Assembly: GCA_964019425.1 (NCBI GenBank)
Contig: OZ025844.1
Location: 496,001-560,000, forward strand
DNA length: 64,000 nucleotides
Origin: Flectonema sp. DT1601
Lineage: Eukaryota; Euglenozoa; Diplonemea; Diplonemida; Diplonemidae
Reading direction: 5' to 3'
Positions 23,103-34,325 of the stretch are shown here, piece by piece. Each line of letters starts with the position of its first letter. Within the stretch, counting starts at the first letter, position 1. The position numbers and the translations under genes are program-made. The notes beneath the pieces are model-generated. The model was not told the origin of the DNA. It did not search any database and saw only the letters and a list, made by a program, of their open reading frames with translations.

Positions 23103-24311
23103 GTTATGTGTGATGTTCCATTTTCCGTTTAAGCCTTCTATGGTTCAAACGTGATTAGCACAGTGCAGTGTCACGACTGCTCTTCGAAACGCGGTTAGTG
23201 ACGATGATGTTATTACTAACTCTTTGTAAGGTCTTTAACAGAACAGCTGTTGGTGTCGGCAACTATTAGTTTGACAATGAGGCAATTGTAGACGACATCT
23301 TTTGTTACGTTGCAAAAAAAAAAAAAAAAAAAAAGGAAGAGGAGAAGAGCTGGTGGAGAGAAGAGCGGCATATTAAACCCTCCCTTCTGCTGTTTAGTAC
23401 TGCCGCATCAATTTTTGTTATAAGTACCCTTTTTTAAATATTATTATTATTATTATTTTTTTTTTTTTGGTTTGTTGATTTAGTTTACACTATATCACAA
23501 AAGGTCCAACTATTTAATAATTCTTATGTTTTTTTATTTTTTATTTTTTTAATTCATCCAAGTCCCCCCCTTTTTCTTTTCTCGCACAACTATTACGTAA
23601 CACCTATTCATTGTACAGACACCAACAGTTGTCGCTATTTGGAAAGGTCTGATGTGTGTTTATATATGTATGTAAAGTTATTTGTGGCTTCAGAGGTTTT
23701 ACCTCTACTTTTTATCGTTTAACTCCGGGTTTCTTGATTGCCGTTTTTGTAGGAATATGTTATAAAGAAAAAAAAAAAAAAAAAAAAAAAAAGAAAAAGG
23801 GTTGCCTTTTCTTCCCTTTTCTTGGATTAAAAACCTTATCAGGCCTCTACAAGCAGAAGAAATAAAAACAAAACAAAAAAAAAAAAAAGAAAATAAAAAT
23901 AAATAAAAAAGAGATTGAGAATAGATAATAAGATTCTCTTTTCATACGTGACTACAACGTGATGGATGTTAAAGTGAATAACCTTTTAGTAAATAGATTT
24001 CAACTAGCTTGAGTAAAATAGAAATCTCTTTGATTATTACTAAAGCGAGGAATGTCCGGGCACATCCATTCCCAGGATAACAAAAACCCTCGTGTAGGTT
24101 GTTGATCTGTTGTCCATCTTATTCTTTTTACAGACATTTTTTTCCCACCTCACATCTGCCTATCCCCGTTGGTGTTTATTATCTTCCCTGTTGCTTCCCT
24201 AATGAGAACTGAAATATCTTCTCTTTATGTTCATTGAAAGACTTGTTGTTGAGTTGATCTTAAATATTATCATTTCATCAGGCGCCTAATTCACACCACT
24301 ACAACACAACA
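23016..24311. other. Intergenic region with homopolymers; no gene recognised
   Basis: Contains poly(T) 23068-23098, poly(A) runs around 23312-23333 and 23768-23791, and an (ATT)n tract near 23440. A small hairpin GGAATG...CATTCC lies at about 24050-24073. An acceptor ATTTCATCAG ends at 24281, 30 bases before the eS30 start. Confidence 0.5.
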
Positions 24312-24506
24312 ATGGGAAAGGTCCACGGATCCCTTGCTAGAGCCGGAAAGGTAAAGAACCAGACCCCAAAGGTTCAGAAGGCTGAGAAGAAGAAGAACTG
24401 CGTCGGCCGTGCCAAGAAGAGAGCCCAGCACAACAAGAGGTTCGCTAACCAGACCGAAGGAAAGCCATACAAGCCAAACACCCAGCCACTTGGAAAGTTG
24501 GGATAA
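24312..24506 (+). CDS. RPS30: 40S ribosomal protein eS30 (RPS30)
   Basis: 64 residues beginning [20 protein letters not shown] and containing [19 protein letters not shown], the conserved core of eS30. It is a small basic protein of the 40S subunit near the decoding region. There is no ubiquitin-like N-terminal fusion (the FAU form of animals), as in fungi and most protists. Codon use is strongly biased to C- or G-ending codons (AAG, AAC, GCC), as in highly expressed genes. The ATG has a good context (AACAATGGG) and lies 30 bases after a pyrimidine-rich acceptor. Confidence 0.97.
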   Translation: MGKVHGSLARAGKVKNQTPKVQKAEKKKNCVGRAKKRAQHNKRFANQTEGKPYKPNTQPLGKLG

Positions 24507-25140
24507 GCTTAAGGCATCTTGCGTCCATGCTATGGTCGTTTTTTCCCAAATGTTTTTGATGATCACGCGCCGTTAGTCACATGGTAATATAAAAATGAAA
24601 GCTTTTTTTTTTTTTTTTTTTTAAAAAAAATTTTATTCTCTTCGTTCTTCCTCTCTTCACAATTCTTTTTTTTTTGCAAAGTTTTTCTGTGAAGGAAAAG
24701 AAAAAAAAAAAAAAGGAAGGAAACAAAAGGGGAAATCTTTTGATAACGTGCTCGGAGGGACTTCTGTAGTGCAGAAGCCCCCCTACGCTCTTCAGCTAAC
24801 CCAAAGAAGAACGTAGTTGCCTGCCGAAAGGTTTCATGGATTCATTTCTCATTCACATCAAAAAAAAAAAAAAAAGGAAAAAAGAGAGAAAAGGGAAAAA
24901 AAAAAAAAAAAAGTCTGATTTTTTTGTTATTGTCGATGTTTTTCTTCGAATGGCTGTTCAAAAGCTGGCCGAACTACTATTTTTTTATTTCAAAAAAACA
25001 GATTCTACATCTTATGTCGTTTGGAAGATGAACTTAATTTATAGTCTCCTGATGATCAGTATTGTATTAATGTTTTATTTTAAACCAGACACTCCCACGG
25101 CACGCAATGTGTATCAAGTTGTCGTGCACAACGTCAAACG
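24507..25140. other. eS30 3' region and gap
   Basis: Contains poly(T)/poly(A) runs and a folded segment at 24741-24816. A frame at 24836-25168 starts as poly-lysine. Its downstream part (ATG 25028) encodes a hydrophobic stretch MNLIYSLLMISIVLMFYF that overlaps the next gene in another phase. I do not support it as a gene. Confidence 0.45.
24741..24816 (+). other. Two adjacent hairpins, possible structured RNA
   Basis: Hairpin 1 pairs GGGACTTCTG with CAGAAGCCCC around a 5-base loop (24757-24781). Hairpin 2 pairs CTACG..CTTC with GAAG..CGTAG (about 24783-24816). The segment is much more GC-rich than its surroundings. It could be a 3' UTR element of eS30 or a small ncRNA. No known family was recognised. 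Confidence 0.4.
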
Positions 25141-25761
25141 ATGGACAATAACACAAATGTATCAGTGACCCCAGTCTTAATATTCGCACGACCAGAAGAT
25201 GATGACGCAATGATGGTCGGAATTGTGATGGGGGTTGTGATTGTAGTATTTTTGATTATTGTGATCGTATCAAATGTCAAAGCAACTCCACTCCTACGAA
25301 CAATTCGAGACGTGCGGAAGGATGTTTCTGCCACAGTAATAAAACCATCGCATCCTCGCGAAAGCCTCCCTCTGGTGGAGAAACCTCCACCAGCACCAAT
25401 ACTTCAGAAGAAAAAAGTGACACCAAGCCCATTGGTTCCTTCGTCACAATTGATTGAAGAGAGTACGGCTTATTTTGATGCCCTCACTCCAATGGCGAAG
25501 AAAGAATCATCGCCAGCATCTGATATGGATCTCACACGGTATAGCATTGACCCTACGACGTTAGAAAGAATTACTTCTCGACTCTCACGACCAGAGTCAT
25601 CACAGAATGTCTTAGGAAGCTTTAATATGCAAGGGAGTATAAATAACTTTCGGGGTAGTCCTAGAAACCCGACACCACCGATAACGAGTGTTACGATTTT
25701 TTGTAGTCCGTCGTCGGAGAGTACTTCTGATACTCCTGTGATTAAAACTTATAATCTTTGA
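25141..25761 (+). CDS. Single-pass membrane protein with disordered cytosolic tail
   Basis: 206 residues. A short N-terminus with a possible glycosylation site (NNTNVS) is followed by one transmembrane helix (about residues 25-45, MVGIVMGVVIVVFLIIVIV) and a basic flank (RTIRDVRKD). This predicts an N-outside, C-inside topology without a cleaved signal. The remaining 150 residues are rich in Pro and Ser (VEKPPPAPI, SRPESSQNV, SPRNPTPP), suggesting a phosphorylated tail with docking motifs. No family is recognised. The ATG context is good, and an acceptor-like TTTAAACCAG ends 52 bases upstream at 25088. Confidence 0.7.
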   Translation: MDNNTNVSVTPVLIFARPEDDDAMMVGIVMGVVIVVFLIIVIVSNVKATPLLRTIRDVRKDVSATVIKPSHPRESLPLVEKPPPAPILQKKKVTPSPLVPSSQLIEESTAYFDALTPMAKKESSPASDMDLTRYSIDPTTLERITSRLSRPESSQNVLGSFNMQGSINNFRGSPRNPTPPITSVTIFCSPSSESTSDTPVIKTYNL

Positions 25762-26914
25762 TTTCACACTCGAGGTTGGAAAATTGAACATCGAACCGCA
25801 AAACTCACAATTTGTGTTGCTGAGTAACGTTCTTTAAAAAAAAAAAAAAAAATGACAAAACAAACAAAGTCATAGTCTGGACAAAACAAAGAAGACGTCC
25901 AACTTGAAAAAAAAAAAAAAAAAAAAAAATTAAAAATGATTTCTGATCACTCACATGGCGATAAGTGTTATTCGGTGACACTCTCAACTATATTGTGTTG
26001 ATGGTCTTCCTGATGTGTCATCGTTTTCCTTCTTCGTAAATTTCTTTTTGTAATATCTTTTTTGGTTTCGCAAGTCACACCATCAAATAACTTCAGTCAT
26101 ATACTCTGAGTTGCTTTTTTTTTTTATATTGTTTGTTTTCTTGTCTTTCCTCGTGTTTGTTTCCATAACCTGCTCTCTTTTCTCTTTCCTTAAAAATTAT
26201 CTTTTTTTCCTCGGTGTGAGGGACAAGGATAGAAAATTGAAAATGAGTGACGTGATCCACAGACCGTGTGTAGGATGCAGATGAACCTATTATTAGTGAG
26301 GGACATCTTCACTTGTTTGTTGTGTTTTTTCTCATCTCTCAGCTGGAATGGGGTTTATTATGAATACTGTTTTTTTTTTTTTTTTTTTTTTAATATACGT
26401 TCCTTACTATGAGTTTCAAAGTTGAGAAAAGAAAACAGCTTAATGAAGCGATCCTTTCTTTTAGTTGTAGTTATTCCGTGTTTATAAGGAACAAGAGTAA
26501 TTCTCATTTTTATTTTCCCTTCTTTTTTTTTTCCTCGTTAGTCTTTTCAGTGGGGGGGGGGGTCGTATTGTTGACAAAGGGAGTACTTTCCTTTAATTTT
26601 ATTCTGGTTGATTGGTATTCCCCCCCACCTCCTTTCCCTTTTCTTCGAAACCCACTGTTGTGGTTCTCACACTAGAAGTGGTACCCCATTGAGGTCTGAC
26701 TTCGTTACTTTTTTTTTCTGCCCCCCCTTCTTTTTTTTTAAATTTGAAACCATACTGCAACAGACATGTCTAAAGATTTATCAAGGACTGTAAATTAATA
26801 CTAATTCGAGCAACAGTTGTTGTTGGGCGAGTTAGTCACCAACGTGAAATAATAATAAAAAAAGAAAATTTTTTTTTATGACACTCAAATCCGTTGAGGA
26901 AATAGTAGTTATTT

Positions 26915-27105
26915 CCCCCCCCTCCTCATTTTATGTAACGGGTGATCTTCATAGGTCCTGTCTCTGTGTCATGAATTTTTTTAATTTTATTATTGAGTTC
27001 TGATCCAATACAAGAGATTTATATTCGTATGAACCTAATCAAACAGTCTTCCCCCCTCCTCATTTTATGTAACAGGTGATCTTCATAGGTCACTGCTTAG
27101 AAAGG
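26915..27105 (+). repeat. Dispersed repeat cluster (CTCCTCATTTTATGTAAC family)
   Basis: Two direct copies of about 45 bp (CTCCTCATTTTATGTAAC followed by GGTGATCTTCATAGGTC) start at about 26920 and 27055. They flank a 90-bp block (26966-27056) that recurs nearly unchanged at 50911-51003 (GTGTCATGA, then TTTATATTCGTATGAACC). Confidence 0.7.
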
Positions 27106-27450
27106 TCCAATGAGTTGGTTGATCCCCCCCCCTTTTTTCTTTTTGGTCGATTCTAAGAAGGCTCAGCACGATTTCTGTGTTATATTTAGAATGAAAAAAA
27201 AAAAAAAAAAAAAAAGAAAAAACTTAATTGTTGTTATGAATTTCCATTTCTTTTGTTGTTGAAGAGAAATGTGAATTGAAATTGCTGAGAGGATCGATTT
27301 ATCCAGAAATTGAAAAAAAAAAAAAAAAAAGGGGGAAAAGTTATCATTGACTCTTTCTGTAACGCTGAAGTGTTTCCCCCCAGAAACCAGTAATGAAAAT
27401 GGGGGCGATGTATTACGTGTTTGTGAACATTATTTTTCACCCCCCCACTG

Positions 27451-27817
27451 ATGATGAGAGAATAGAGGTAAGAGGTATATGGATTACTCTCGAAACCTAA
27501 TAGTTACTTTAAAAGGCTAAGTTAAGCATCACACCTAGTCACTGTATCTCAGAACTAATGTTAAATTATCGTTATGTTGTTTATGATACAATACATTTGT
27601 ATTTTACGTACAAAATCAAACATTCAACCCCCCCCTGAGCTTAAAAATGTAGTATCACACTTCCCTTCAAGTTACTTTATATTTAATCATAGTATCAGGT
27701 TACCCCTTCACCCCCCCCGTTCTCCACTGTATCTCAGAACTAATGTTAAATTATCGTTATGTTTTTTATGATACAAAACATTTGTATTTTACGTACAAAA
27801 TCAAACAGTTAACCCCC
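27451..27817 (+). repeat. Dispersed repeat, CTGATGATGAGAG family, with an internal 90-bp direct repeat
   Basis: Begins CTGATGATGAGAGAATAGAG. A block at 27539-27637 (CACTGTATCTCAGAACTAAT ... TTTGTATTTTACGTAC ... CAACCCCC) is repeated at 27726-27817. Related copies: 27840-27950, 50580-50772 and 55960-56168. Confidence 0.7.
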
Positions 27818-27839
27818 CGTTCTCGCACAATCAAAAACT

Positions 27840-28076
27840 GAGGGTGATTCAGTTGCAGTAGTCGACTGACTTACTTCTACACCATACTGATGATGAGAGA
27901 GTGCTCTCGAAACCCGAAAGTTACTTTAAAAGGAATACGTTGGGCATCACAGTTACTGTGTCGTCAACAAGATGGTTACATAATCGTTTTTTTTAATATT
28001 GTGATCCAATACAAGTTGTTATTTTTTACAAAAAAAAAAAAAAAAGTAAATCAAAATTATTAACCCTTCGCCCTCC
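27840..28076 (+). repeat. Dispersed repeat, GGGTGATTCAG / CTGATGATGAGAG family, diverged copy
   Basis: Begins AGGGTGATTCAGTTGCAGTA and contains ACTTCTACACCATACTGATG, as in the copies at 50580 and 55960, then GATCCAATACAAGTTGT and a poly(A) run near the end. More diverged than the other two. Confidence 0.6.
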
Positions 28077-28796
28077 TCCTCTTTATTACTGTTTTCTGAA
28101 ACTATCATTCTCGGTCCTCAAAAAGAATGGACAACAAGCGTAAACACAGTCTTTATTACTCAGATCGACATTGCCCCCCAATGTGTGGTGGTTGTGTTGC
28201 CGTTTGTTTTGTTTTAGTTGTATCTTTGCATTAATTTAGTTTTTTTTGGTTCATTGTCAAAACTTTCTTCCGGTGACAAAACTGTCTGATAGTCTTTTTT
28301 TTTTTTCACCCCCCCGTTTTTTTTTTCCTCTAAATATTTATGTATTGGTGCTTAACAACAGAATGGTGGTATTAAAAAAAAAAAAAAATCTTTTTTTTTT
28401 GTTGGATTCTGTTTGTGCACCAACTGGGTGTTGTGATCCACGCAAGCTGTAGATGGTGTCCCTTGCTGCAGGGAGGCAACAATGTACTACTGTACTGCAC
28501 AAGCAATCACTGGTATTCAAAAGGTAGAATTTAGCCTTTTTTTAAAGTTTTTTTTTTTTAAATCTGTTTGTCATCCTTCCCCTGACTGTGAGCTTCCTAT
28601 TCAAGATCGGTATTCTTGTATTGCACATCAATTACATCTCTGTGACCCCCCATTTTAGCAAAAAAAACAAAAAAATCATGAACACCTAAAACGAGAAGAA
28701 GCTTTCCAAACAATTAAGAAATTTGTGTGACTGCTTCATTTGTTGCTTTTCTATTTTTGGTATAGGTTTCTTATTATAAAACAAAAAAAAAACAAA

Positions 28797-28931
28797 ATGG
28801 ACTACATGATCGTTGACAACGATGTTTATGACATAAGTCAATATGATGAGATCCTGGAAGAGAGTAGCGTCTTTAGTGATTTGGGAATGTGGTTGAGGGG
28901 GTTTCTTGACGACAAAGCAAAGATTGATTAA
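28797..28931 (+). CDS. Possible very small acidic protein
   Basis: A 44-residue frame with a good ATG context (CAAAATGG) and a TATAG acceptor-like site about 30 bases upstream. The start MDYMIVDNDVYDISQYDE vaguely resembles the beta-strand and helix of a cytochrome b5 domain (compare IDGEVYDLSKF in the downstream array). It lacks HPGG and any heme histidine. It could be a real micropeptide, a fragment or chance. Confidence 0.3.
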   Translation: MDYMIVDNDVYDISQYDEILEESSVFSDLGMWLRGFLDDKAKID

Positions 28932-30834
28932 ATAACAAACCCAAGTACTCTGATTTGATAATGTGATTCATTGTTGTACTGCACACTCATGCCAGAACAA
29001 AAATAATGAATTTGAAACTTCACAAACAACTTTTCAGTTGCGACAAATTACTATTTACTCGCAAAGCACTTAACACACCAGTACAGTTCACGTAGCGCAG
29101 ATTTCCATTTGCTGTTTTTTTTTTTTTTTTTTTTTTTTAAACCCATCCCCCCTCCCGAATACTAAATTAAGCCTCTATCTGTGTTTCAGGCCTTGCTTAC
29201 TATAGTTTCTGTGTCCGACCGCATGGATAACTTCATTAGAGCAATGCGTAGTAAATACCTATAATTAGTTCTAAGTTTAGGATCACTATTGTTAACTGTA
29301 TCTGTAAGGGGTGTTAGATAAACGTTATTTAATCACATGAATTTTATACTCATGATGACAATGAGAATGTTGAAAGTCGATATTACGGTGACGAGTTCCA
29401 CATTCCAGTGGCTGTCGTTGTGGTGTCGGTCTTTCTTAAGCATCTGGGTTCAGTGATTTTGAACCTTCTTCTTCCTCACAAGGTTGTTTCAATTTCTTTT
29501 TGTCGGTTCACGGTTTTCGTGACACAAACAAAAAACATCAACAAGTGTTATATTACTATTTTCTGAATAGTTTAACATAGCCAGATTTCTCTTTTTTTTT
29601 TTTATAGTTGCGGTGGATCAAATACCATTGTCGCCACTGATGGGGGTATTTAAAATAGAAAAAAAAAAAAAAAAAAAGGTGTTGTTGTTTTTTCTATACG
29701 TTTTTTTTTTTTTTTTTTTTTTTTGCTGTCTGCCGGGGTTTTCGCAAGCGAGTAATGTTACGTAATGTTAAAACAACACTTCAGATATTCGTCACGGCAT
29801 TTTCAACGCTCCTGATTTTCTTGTTGTTGTACTCTCCTCTTTTCTGTTAAGACTTTGAGTAACTTGATACGGTAGTTGGAATCGATTCTATCGAGTATGC
29901 GAATTCGGAGACACGTACTACAGGTTGATCGCCCGATTCCCTTTAGACCGTTGCAGCTTTTAAATTATAAATGGGGAGTTACCTTTTTCTGAATGAAATG
30001 ATTTCACAGTCTGTTTTGGTTTTATTCCCAATCACAAAGTTAGTAAATAAATAAGTAATTTGACTTTATATTATTGGTTCCCCGCGCGGGGGAATTATTT
30101 TTTTTCATAGAAAACCTTTTCTGTGTTCAAATTTTAAGAGAGCCTGTGTTTGGACAAAAGAAAAAAAAAAAAAAAAAAAGAAAACTCGCGTACTGGATCG
30201 AGTTATCAAAAGTAGGCTTTATGAATATCTTTATCACGAAAACAGTTCGCTATCGGTCTCTCTGGGAGATAATGCGGAGAATCTCATGCATTTTTTTTTC
30301 CTCAGTTTTATTAAAGAAATCACTTTCACCCTCCCCTTGTCACGCGTGACTTCTTTGTGATTGAATACCCTCTTTTGGGGTTTTGGTTTATTATTATTAT
30401 TATTATTATTATTATTTTTTTTTCATCCTTGTTTTGTATTCTACAACCGTGTTCTAAGTTGAAAAAAAAAAAAAAAAAAAAAAAAGGGAATTCCTGGCCT
30501 CATCTATATTACGTCTCTCCTTGCCTGTGAGAGTCTCACGGTTTGTGGTACCGAATTAGTGTTACCCCTGTGAGCTTCTTCAGAGGTTAAAAAGAAATAA
30601 ACTCCCGTGTGATTGACCCTCAGTGAGTGCGTATCTGTTTTGATATTTTTTGCCTTGTCTTGTGTACATAATGTTGTCACTCGTTATTATTATTTATTTT
30701 TGTTTCGTTCTTCGGTTGTCCTGAAAAAAAAATAAGAACTGAAAATATAAAGAACTAAATCCTGTTAGCGAAACTACCTCATGTATCTCCAAATGTTTTG
30801 ATTCATATTAATTTATAAAAGCTTCATTCACATA
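28932..30834. other. Intergenic region, no gene recognised
   Basis: Homopolymer runs (29117-29139, 29700-29724, 30461-30485), (ATT)n at 30390-30415, and a diverged copy of the GTCGGTTCACGG repeat at about 29500-29580 (see 50270-50390). The last 100 bases are presumably the promoter and leader of the first dehydrogenase gene. Confidence 0.5.
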
Positions 30835-32394
30835 ATGACTACCGAATACACAATGGAGGATGTGGCGAAGCACAACAAGCAGGGAGACTTGTGGCTCGTC
30901 ATTGACGGTGAGGTTTACGACCTCAGCAAGTTCGGAAAGTTCCATCCAGGAGGTCACTCAGTGTTGAGACCATTCGCAGGAAAGGACGCGACTGAGGCAT
31001 TCTTTGGACTTCACAGAATTGAAGTTCTTCGCAAGTACAAGAACTTGAGAGTTGGAAAGTTGAAGGGAGCCAAGCCACCATCGACTGAGACTACCTCACC
31101 AACTGACATCTCAAAGGTTCCATACGCAGAGCCTTCGTACTTCCAGGGATTCAGATCACCATACTGGAACGAGTCTCACATTGCTGTTCGTCAGTACGTT
31201 GCTGACTTCAGAGAAAAAGAGTTGTCACAGATCGCTGAACAGCACGAGAAGAACGGAACCTACCCATCGATTGATCTTTACAAGAAGATGGGTCAGGCTG
31301 GTATCTTAGCTGCCAGACTTGGACCTGGTCCATGGATGAAGCAAATCAAGGAATGGGGAATTGAAATCCCGGGAGGTGTAGCTCCTGAGAAGTTTGACTA
31401 CTTCCACGAGTGGATGGTTCATCAGGAATTGGCTAAGTTGGTGAGTCCGTCTTTCGTTGGTGGTCTGGGTGACGGGTTTGTTATCGGGTTGCCGGCCATT
31501 ATGAACTTCGCTGCTGGCGAGTTGAAGTTGAGAGTTGTAAAAGAACTCTTACTTGGTGAGAAGAGAATCTGTTTGGCGATCTCTGAGCCTTTTGCGGGAT
31601 CAGACGTTGCTAACTTGCAATGCACTGCTAAGAAGTCTGAGTGTGGAAAGTACTACATCGTCAATGGAGCCAAGAAGTGGATCACAAACGGAATGTTTGC
31701 TGACTACTTTGTGACTGCTGTTCGTACTGGAGCTAAGGGAATGTTTGGAATCTCTATGCTTCTAATCCCAAGATGTGAAGGAGTGAAGACCACTCAGATC
31801 CCAGTATCATACTCTGCGTGTGCTGGAACCAGTTACGTAACCTTCGAAGACGTTAAGGTGCCTGTTGAGAACCTCTTGGGTCGCGAAGGCAAGGGATTTC
31901 AGATTATTATGTACAACTTCAACCACGAACGTTGGGAAATCATTGTTCAGCTCCTCGCCTTAATGCGTAAGACATGTGAAGAGACTTTTATGTGGTGCAC
32001 TCAGCGCAAAGCCTTCGGAAAGTCTCTGATGCAACAGCCAGTTGTCAGATTTAAGATGGCAGGTATGATCTCCAGAGTTGAGGCAATTCAGAACTGGTTA
32101 GAAAATATTACTTACCAAATGAACAAAATGCCTTTCAAGGAGATGTCAACAAAGCTTGCTGGACCACTTGCACTTCTCAAGTACCACGCGACACGCTGTG
32201 CTTGGCATCTCTCTGATGACGCTACTCAACTGTTTGGAGGACGTGGTGTTACCAGAGGTGGAATGGGTCGAGGAATTGAATCATTCTTAAGATCAGTTAA
32301 GATTGCTGCTATCCCGGGAGGGTCTGAAGAAATCATGGCTGACCTTGCTGTGAGACAAGCAATGAAAACCTACCCAAAAGACGCTAAACTGTAA
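30835..32394 (+). CDS. Cytochrome b5-acyl-CoA dehydrogenase fusion, copy 1 (divergent)
   Basis: 519 residues. A cytochrome b5 heme domain covers 1-75, with heme ligands H37 (in FHPGG) and H60 (in FGLHR). A linker leads to an acyl-CoA dehydrogenase domain (about 120-519) with flavin-fold motifs AISEPFAGSDVANLQC, KKWITNG, GGRGVTRGG and GGSEEIMADL. The MCAD-type catalytic Glu position is Gly (PGGSEE). E365 in NFNHERW sits where LCAD and isovaleryl-CoA dehydrogenase carry their catalytic Glu. The C-terminus AKL is a peroxisomal PTS1-type signal. It probably oxidises acyl-CoA with electrons passed through FAD to heme, in peroxisomes. The first 120 codons are identical in DNA to the other copies. 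Residues about 175-240, 350-385 and the C-terminal quarter differ strongly, so it may have another chain-length preference. Highly expressed codon style. Confidence 0.95.
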   Translation: MTTEYTMEDVAKHNKQGDLWLVIDGEVYDLSKFGKFHPGGHSVLRPFAGKDATEAFFGLHRIEVLRKYKNLRVGKLKGAKPPSTETTSPTDISKVPYAEPSYFQGFRSPYWNESHIAVRQYVADFREKELSQIAEQHEKNGTYPSIDLYKKMGQAGILAARLGPGPWMKQIKEWGIEIPGGVAPEKFDYFHEWMVHQELAKLVSPSFVGGLGDGFVIGLPAIMNFAAGELKLRVVKELLLGEKRICLAISEPFAGSDVANLQCTAKKSECGKYYIVNGAKKWITNGMFADYFVTAVRTGAKGMFGISMLLIPRCEGVKTTQIPVSYSACAGTSYVTFEDVKVPVENLLGREGKGFQIIMYNFNHERWEIIVQLLALMRKTCEETFMWCTQRKAFGKSLMQQPVVRFKMAGMISRVEAIQNWLENITYQMNKMPFKEMSTKLAGPLALLKYHATRCAWHLSDDATQLFGGRGVTRGGMGRGIESFLRSVKIAAIPGGSEEIMADLAVRQAMKTYPKDAKL

Positions 32395-32765
32395 TTAGCA
32401 TTCCTCTCCTTTTGTAATCCTTCCCCAGCTCTCTAACTTTATATCGATTTGTGTGGATTATTCTATTCATAACTTTAGTTATTTACTTGTGCGAAACAAA
32501 TGTCCTACTGTTGGGTAGTTGGTCAGGTTGGCCATTAAAGGCTGCGCAGAACTTGTATTCAACTCATTGGACACTTATTACACGATGATGATGTTTGCAT
32601 TTATTGCCCCACCAAAGGCAAACTTGCTTTAGAATTGATGTTTAATTAGTTGAACTTTTTTATTGAAGTTGTTCTCCATTTCGGAGTTACTAGTGAAGTG
32701 GGTTTGTTATCTTTTCTATTCATTCATTACTTCAAATCAGATTTAGTCTACAGACTACCCACATA
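32395..32765. other. Spacer between dehydrogenase copies 1 and 2
   Basis: 371 bases holding 3' and 5' untranslated sequence. The last 46 bases before the ATG (TTCAAATCAGATTTAGTCTA, then CAGACTACCCACATA) are identical to those before copy 3. They contain acceptor-like CAGs ending at 32740 and 32753. Confidence 0.6.
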
Positions 32766-34325
32766 ATGACTACCGAATACACAATGGAGGATGTGGCGAA
32801 GCACAACAAGCAGGGAGACTTGTGGCTCGTCATTGACGGTGAGGTTTACGACCTCAGCAAGTTCGGAAAGTTCCATCCAGGAGGTCACTCAGTGTTGAGA
32901 CCATTCGCAGGAAAGGACGCGACTGAGGCATTCTTTGGACTTCACAGAATTGAAGTTCTTCGCAAGTACAAGAACTTGAGAGTTGGAAAGTTGAAGGGAG
33001 CCAAGCCACCATCGACTGAGACTACCTCACCAACTGACATCTCAAAGGTTCCATACGCAGAGCCTTCGTACTTCCAGGGATTCAGATCACCATACTGGAA
33101 CGAGTCTCACATTGCTGTTCGTCAGGATGTTGCTGCCTTCAGAGAGAAGGAATTGTCACAGATCGCTGAACAGCACGAGAAGAACGGAACCTACCCATCA
33201 ATTGACCTTTACAAGAAGATGGGTCAGGCTGGTATCTTAGCCGCCAGACTTGGACCTGGTCCATGGATGAAGCAAATCAAGGAATGGGGTCTTAAGATTC
33301 CAGGAAACATTGACCCTGAGAAGTTCGACTACTTCCACGAGTGGATGGTTCATCAGGAATTGTTGAAGACTGGAACTCCAGCCTTCACTGGTGGTCTTGG
33401 TGATGGTCTTGTGATTGGTCTTCCACCAGTTATGCACTTTGGAAAGGGAGCTCTGAGAGAGAGAGTTTCCAAAGAGGTATTGACCGGTGAGAAGAGAATC
33501 TGTTTGGCGATCTCTGAGCCTTTTGCGGGATCAGACGTTGCTAACTTGCAATGCACTGCCAAGAAGTCTGAGTGTGGTAAGTACTACATCGTCAATGGAG
33601 CCAAGAAGTGGATCACAAACGGAATGTTCGCTGACTACTTTGTGACTGCTGTTCGTACTGGAGCTAAGGGAATGTTTGGAATCTCTATGCTTCTAATCCC
33701 AAGATGTGAAGGAGTGAAGACTACTCAGATCCCAGTATCATACTCTGCGTGTGCTGGAACCAGTTACGTGACCTTCGAAGACGTTAAGGTGCCTGTTGAG
33801 AACCTTCTCGGTAGACAGAACCAGGGATTCAGAATTGTTATGTACAACTTCAACCACGAACGTTGGGGAATCTGTGTCTTTGTTGCTGTTGGTATGAGGG
33901 TTATGTGTGAGGAACTCTTAAAGTGGTGTACTCAGCGTAAGGCCTTCGGAAAGTCATTGATGCAGCAACCAGTTGTCAGATTTAAGATGGCAGGTGTAAT
34001 TGCCAGAGTTGAGGCTGTCACTAACTGGTTAGAGAATATGACTTACCAAATGAACGAGATGCCTTTCCAGGAGATGTCTGTCAAGCTTGCTGGACCACTC
34101 GCACTTCTCAAGTACCACATCACTAGAATGGCCTGGGATGTTGCTGATGACGCTACTCAACTGTTTGGAGGACGTGGTGTTACCCGCACTGGAATGGGCA
34201 GAGGTGTTGAAGCCTACCTCCGTACTATCAAGCTTGGATCGATTCTTGGAGGGTCTGAGGAGATCATGGCTGACCTTGGAGTTCGTCAGGCTATGCGTAC
34301 CTACCCAAAGAATGCTAAGTTGTAA
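32766..34325 (+). CDS. Cytochrome b5-acyl-CoA dehydrogenase fusion, copy 2
   Basis: 519 residues with the same architecture, heme histidines, NHERW glutamate and AKL C-terminus as copy 1. It belongs with copies 3 and 4 (KIPGNIDPEKF, GTPAFTGGLGDGL, GRQNQGFRIVMYNF). Differences from copies 3 and 4 are few: DVAAF for YVADF after residue 120, and RVMCEELLKW. Identical DNA over the b5 half and the central block shows recent gene conversion or very recent duplication. Confidence 0.95.
   Translation: MTTEYTMEDVAKHNKQGDLWLVIDGEVYDLSKFGKFHPGGHSVLRPFAGKDATEAFFGLHRIEVLRKYKNLRVGKLKGAKPPSTETTSPTDISKVPYAEPSYFQGFRSPYWNESHIAVRQDVAAFREKELSQIAEQHEKNGTYPSIDLYKKMGQAGILAARLGPGPWMKQIKEWGLKIPGNIDPEKFDYFHEWMVHQELLKTGTPAFTGGLGDGLVIGLPPVMHFGKGALRERVSKEVLTGEKRICLAISEPFAGSDVANLQCTAKKSECGKYYIVNGAKKWITNGMFADYFVTAVRTGAKGMFGISMLLIPRCEGVKTTQIPVSYSACAGTSYVTFEDVKVPVENLLGRQNQGFRIVMYNFNHERWGICVFVAVGMRVMCEELLKWCTQRKAFGKSLMQQPVVRFKMAGVIARVEAVTNWLENMTYQMNEMPFQEMSVKLAGPLALLKYHITRMAWDVADDATQLFGGRGVTRTGMGRGVEAYLRTIKLGSILGGSEEIMADLGVRQAMRTYPKNAKL

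Larger units (their letters stand above)
25762..28796. other. Repeat-rich intergenic region
   Basis: Homopolymer runs, C-rich tracts and several dispersed-repeat copies, listed separately (26915-27105, 27451-27637, 27726-27817, 27840-27950, 28011-28076). No frame has support. Confidence 0.5.
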
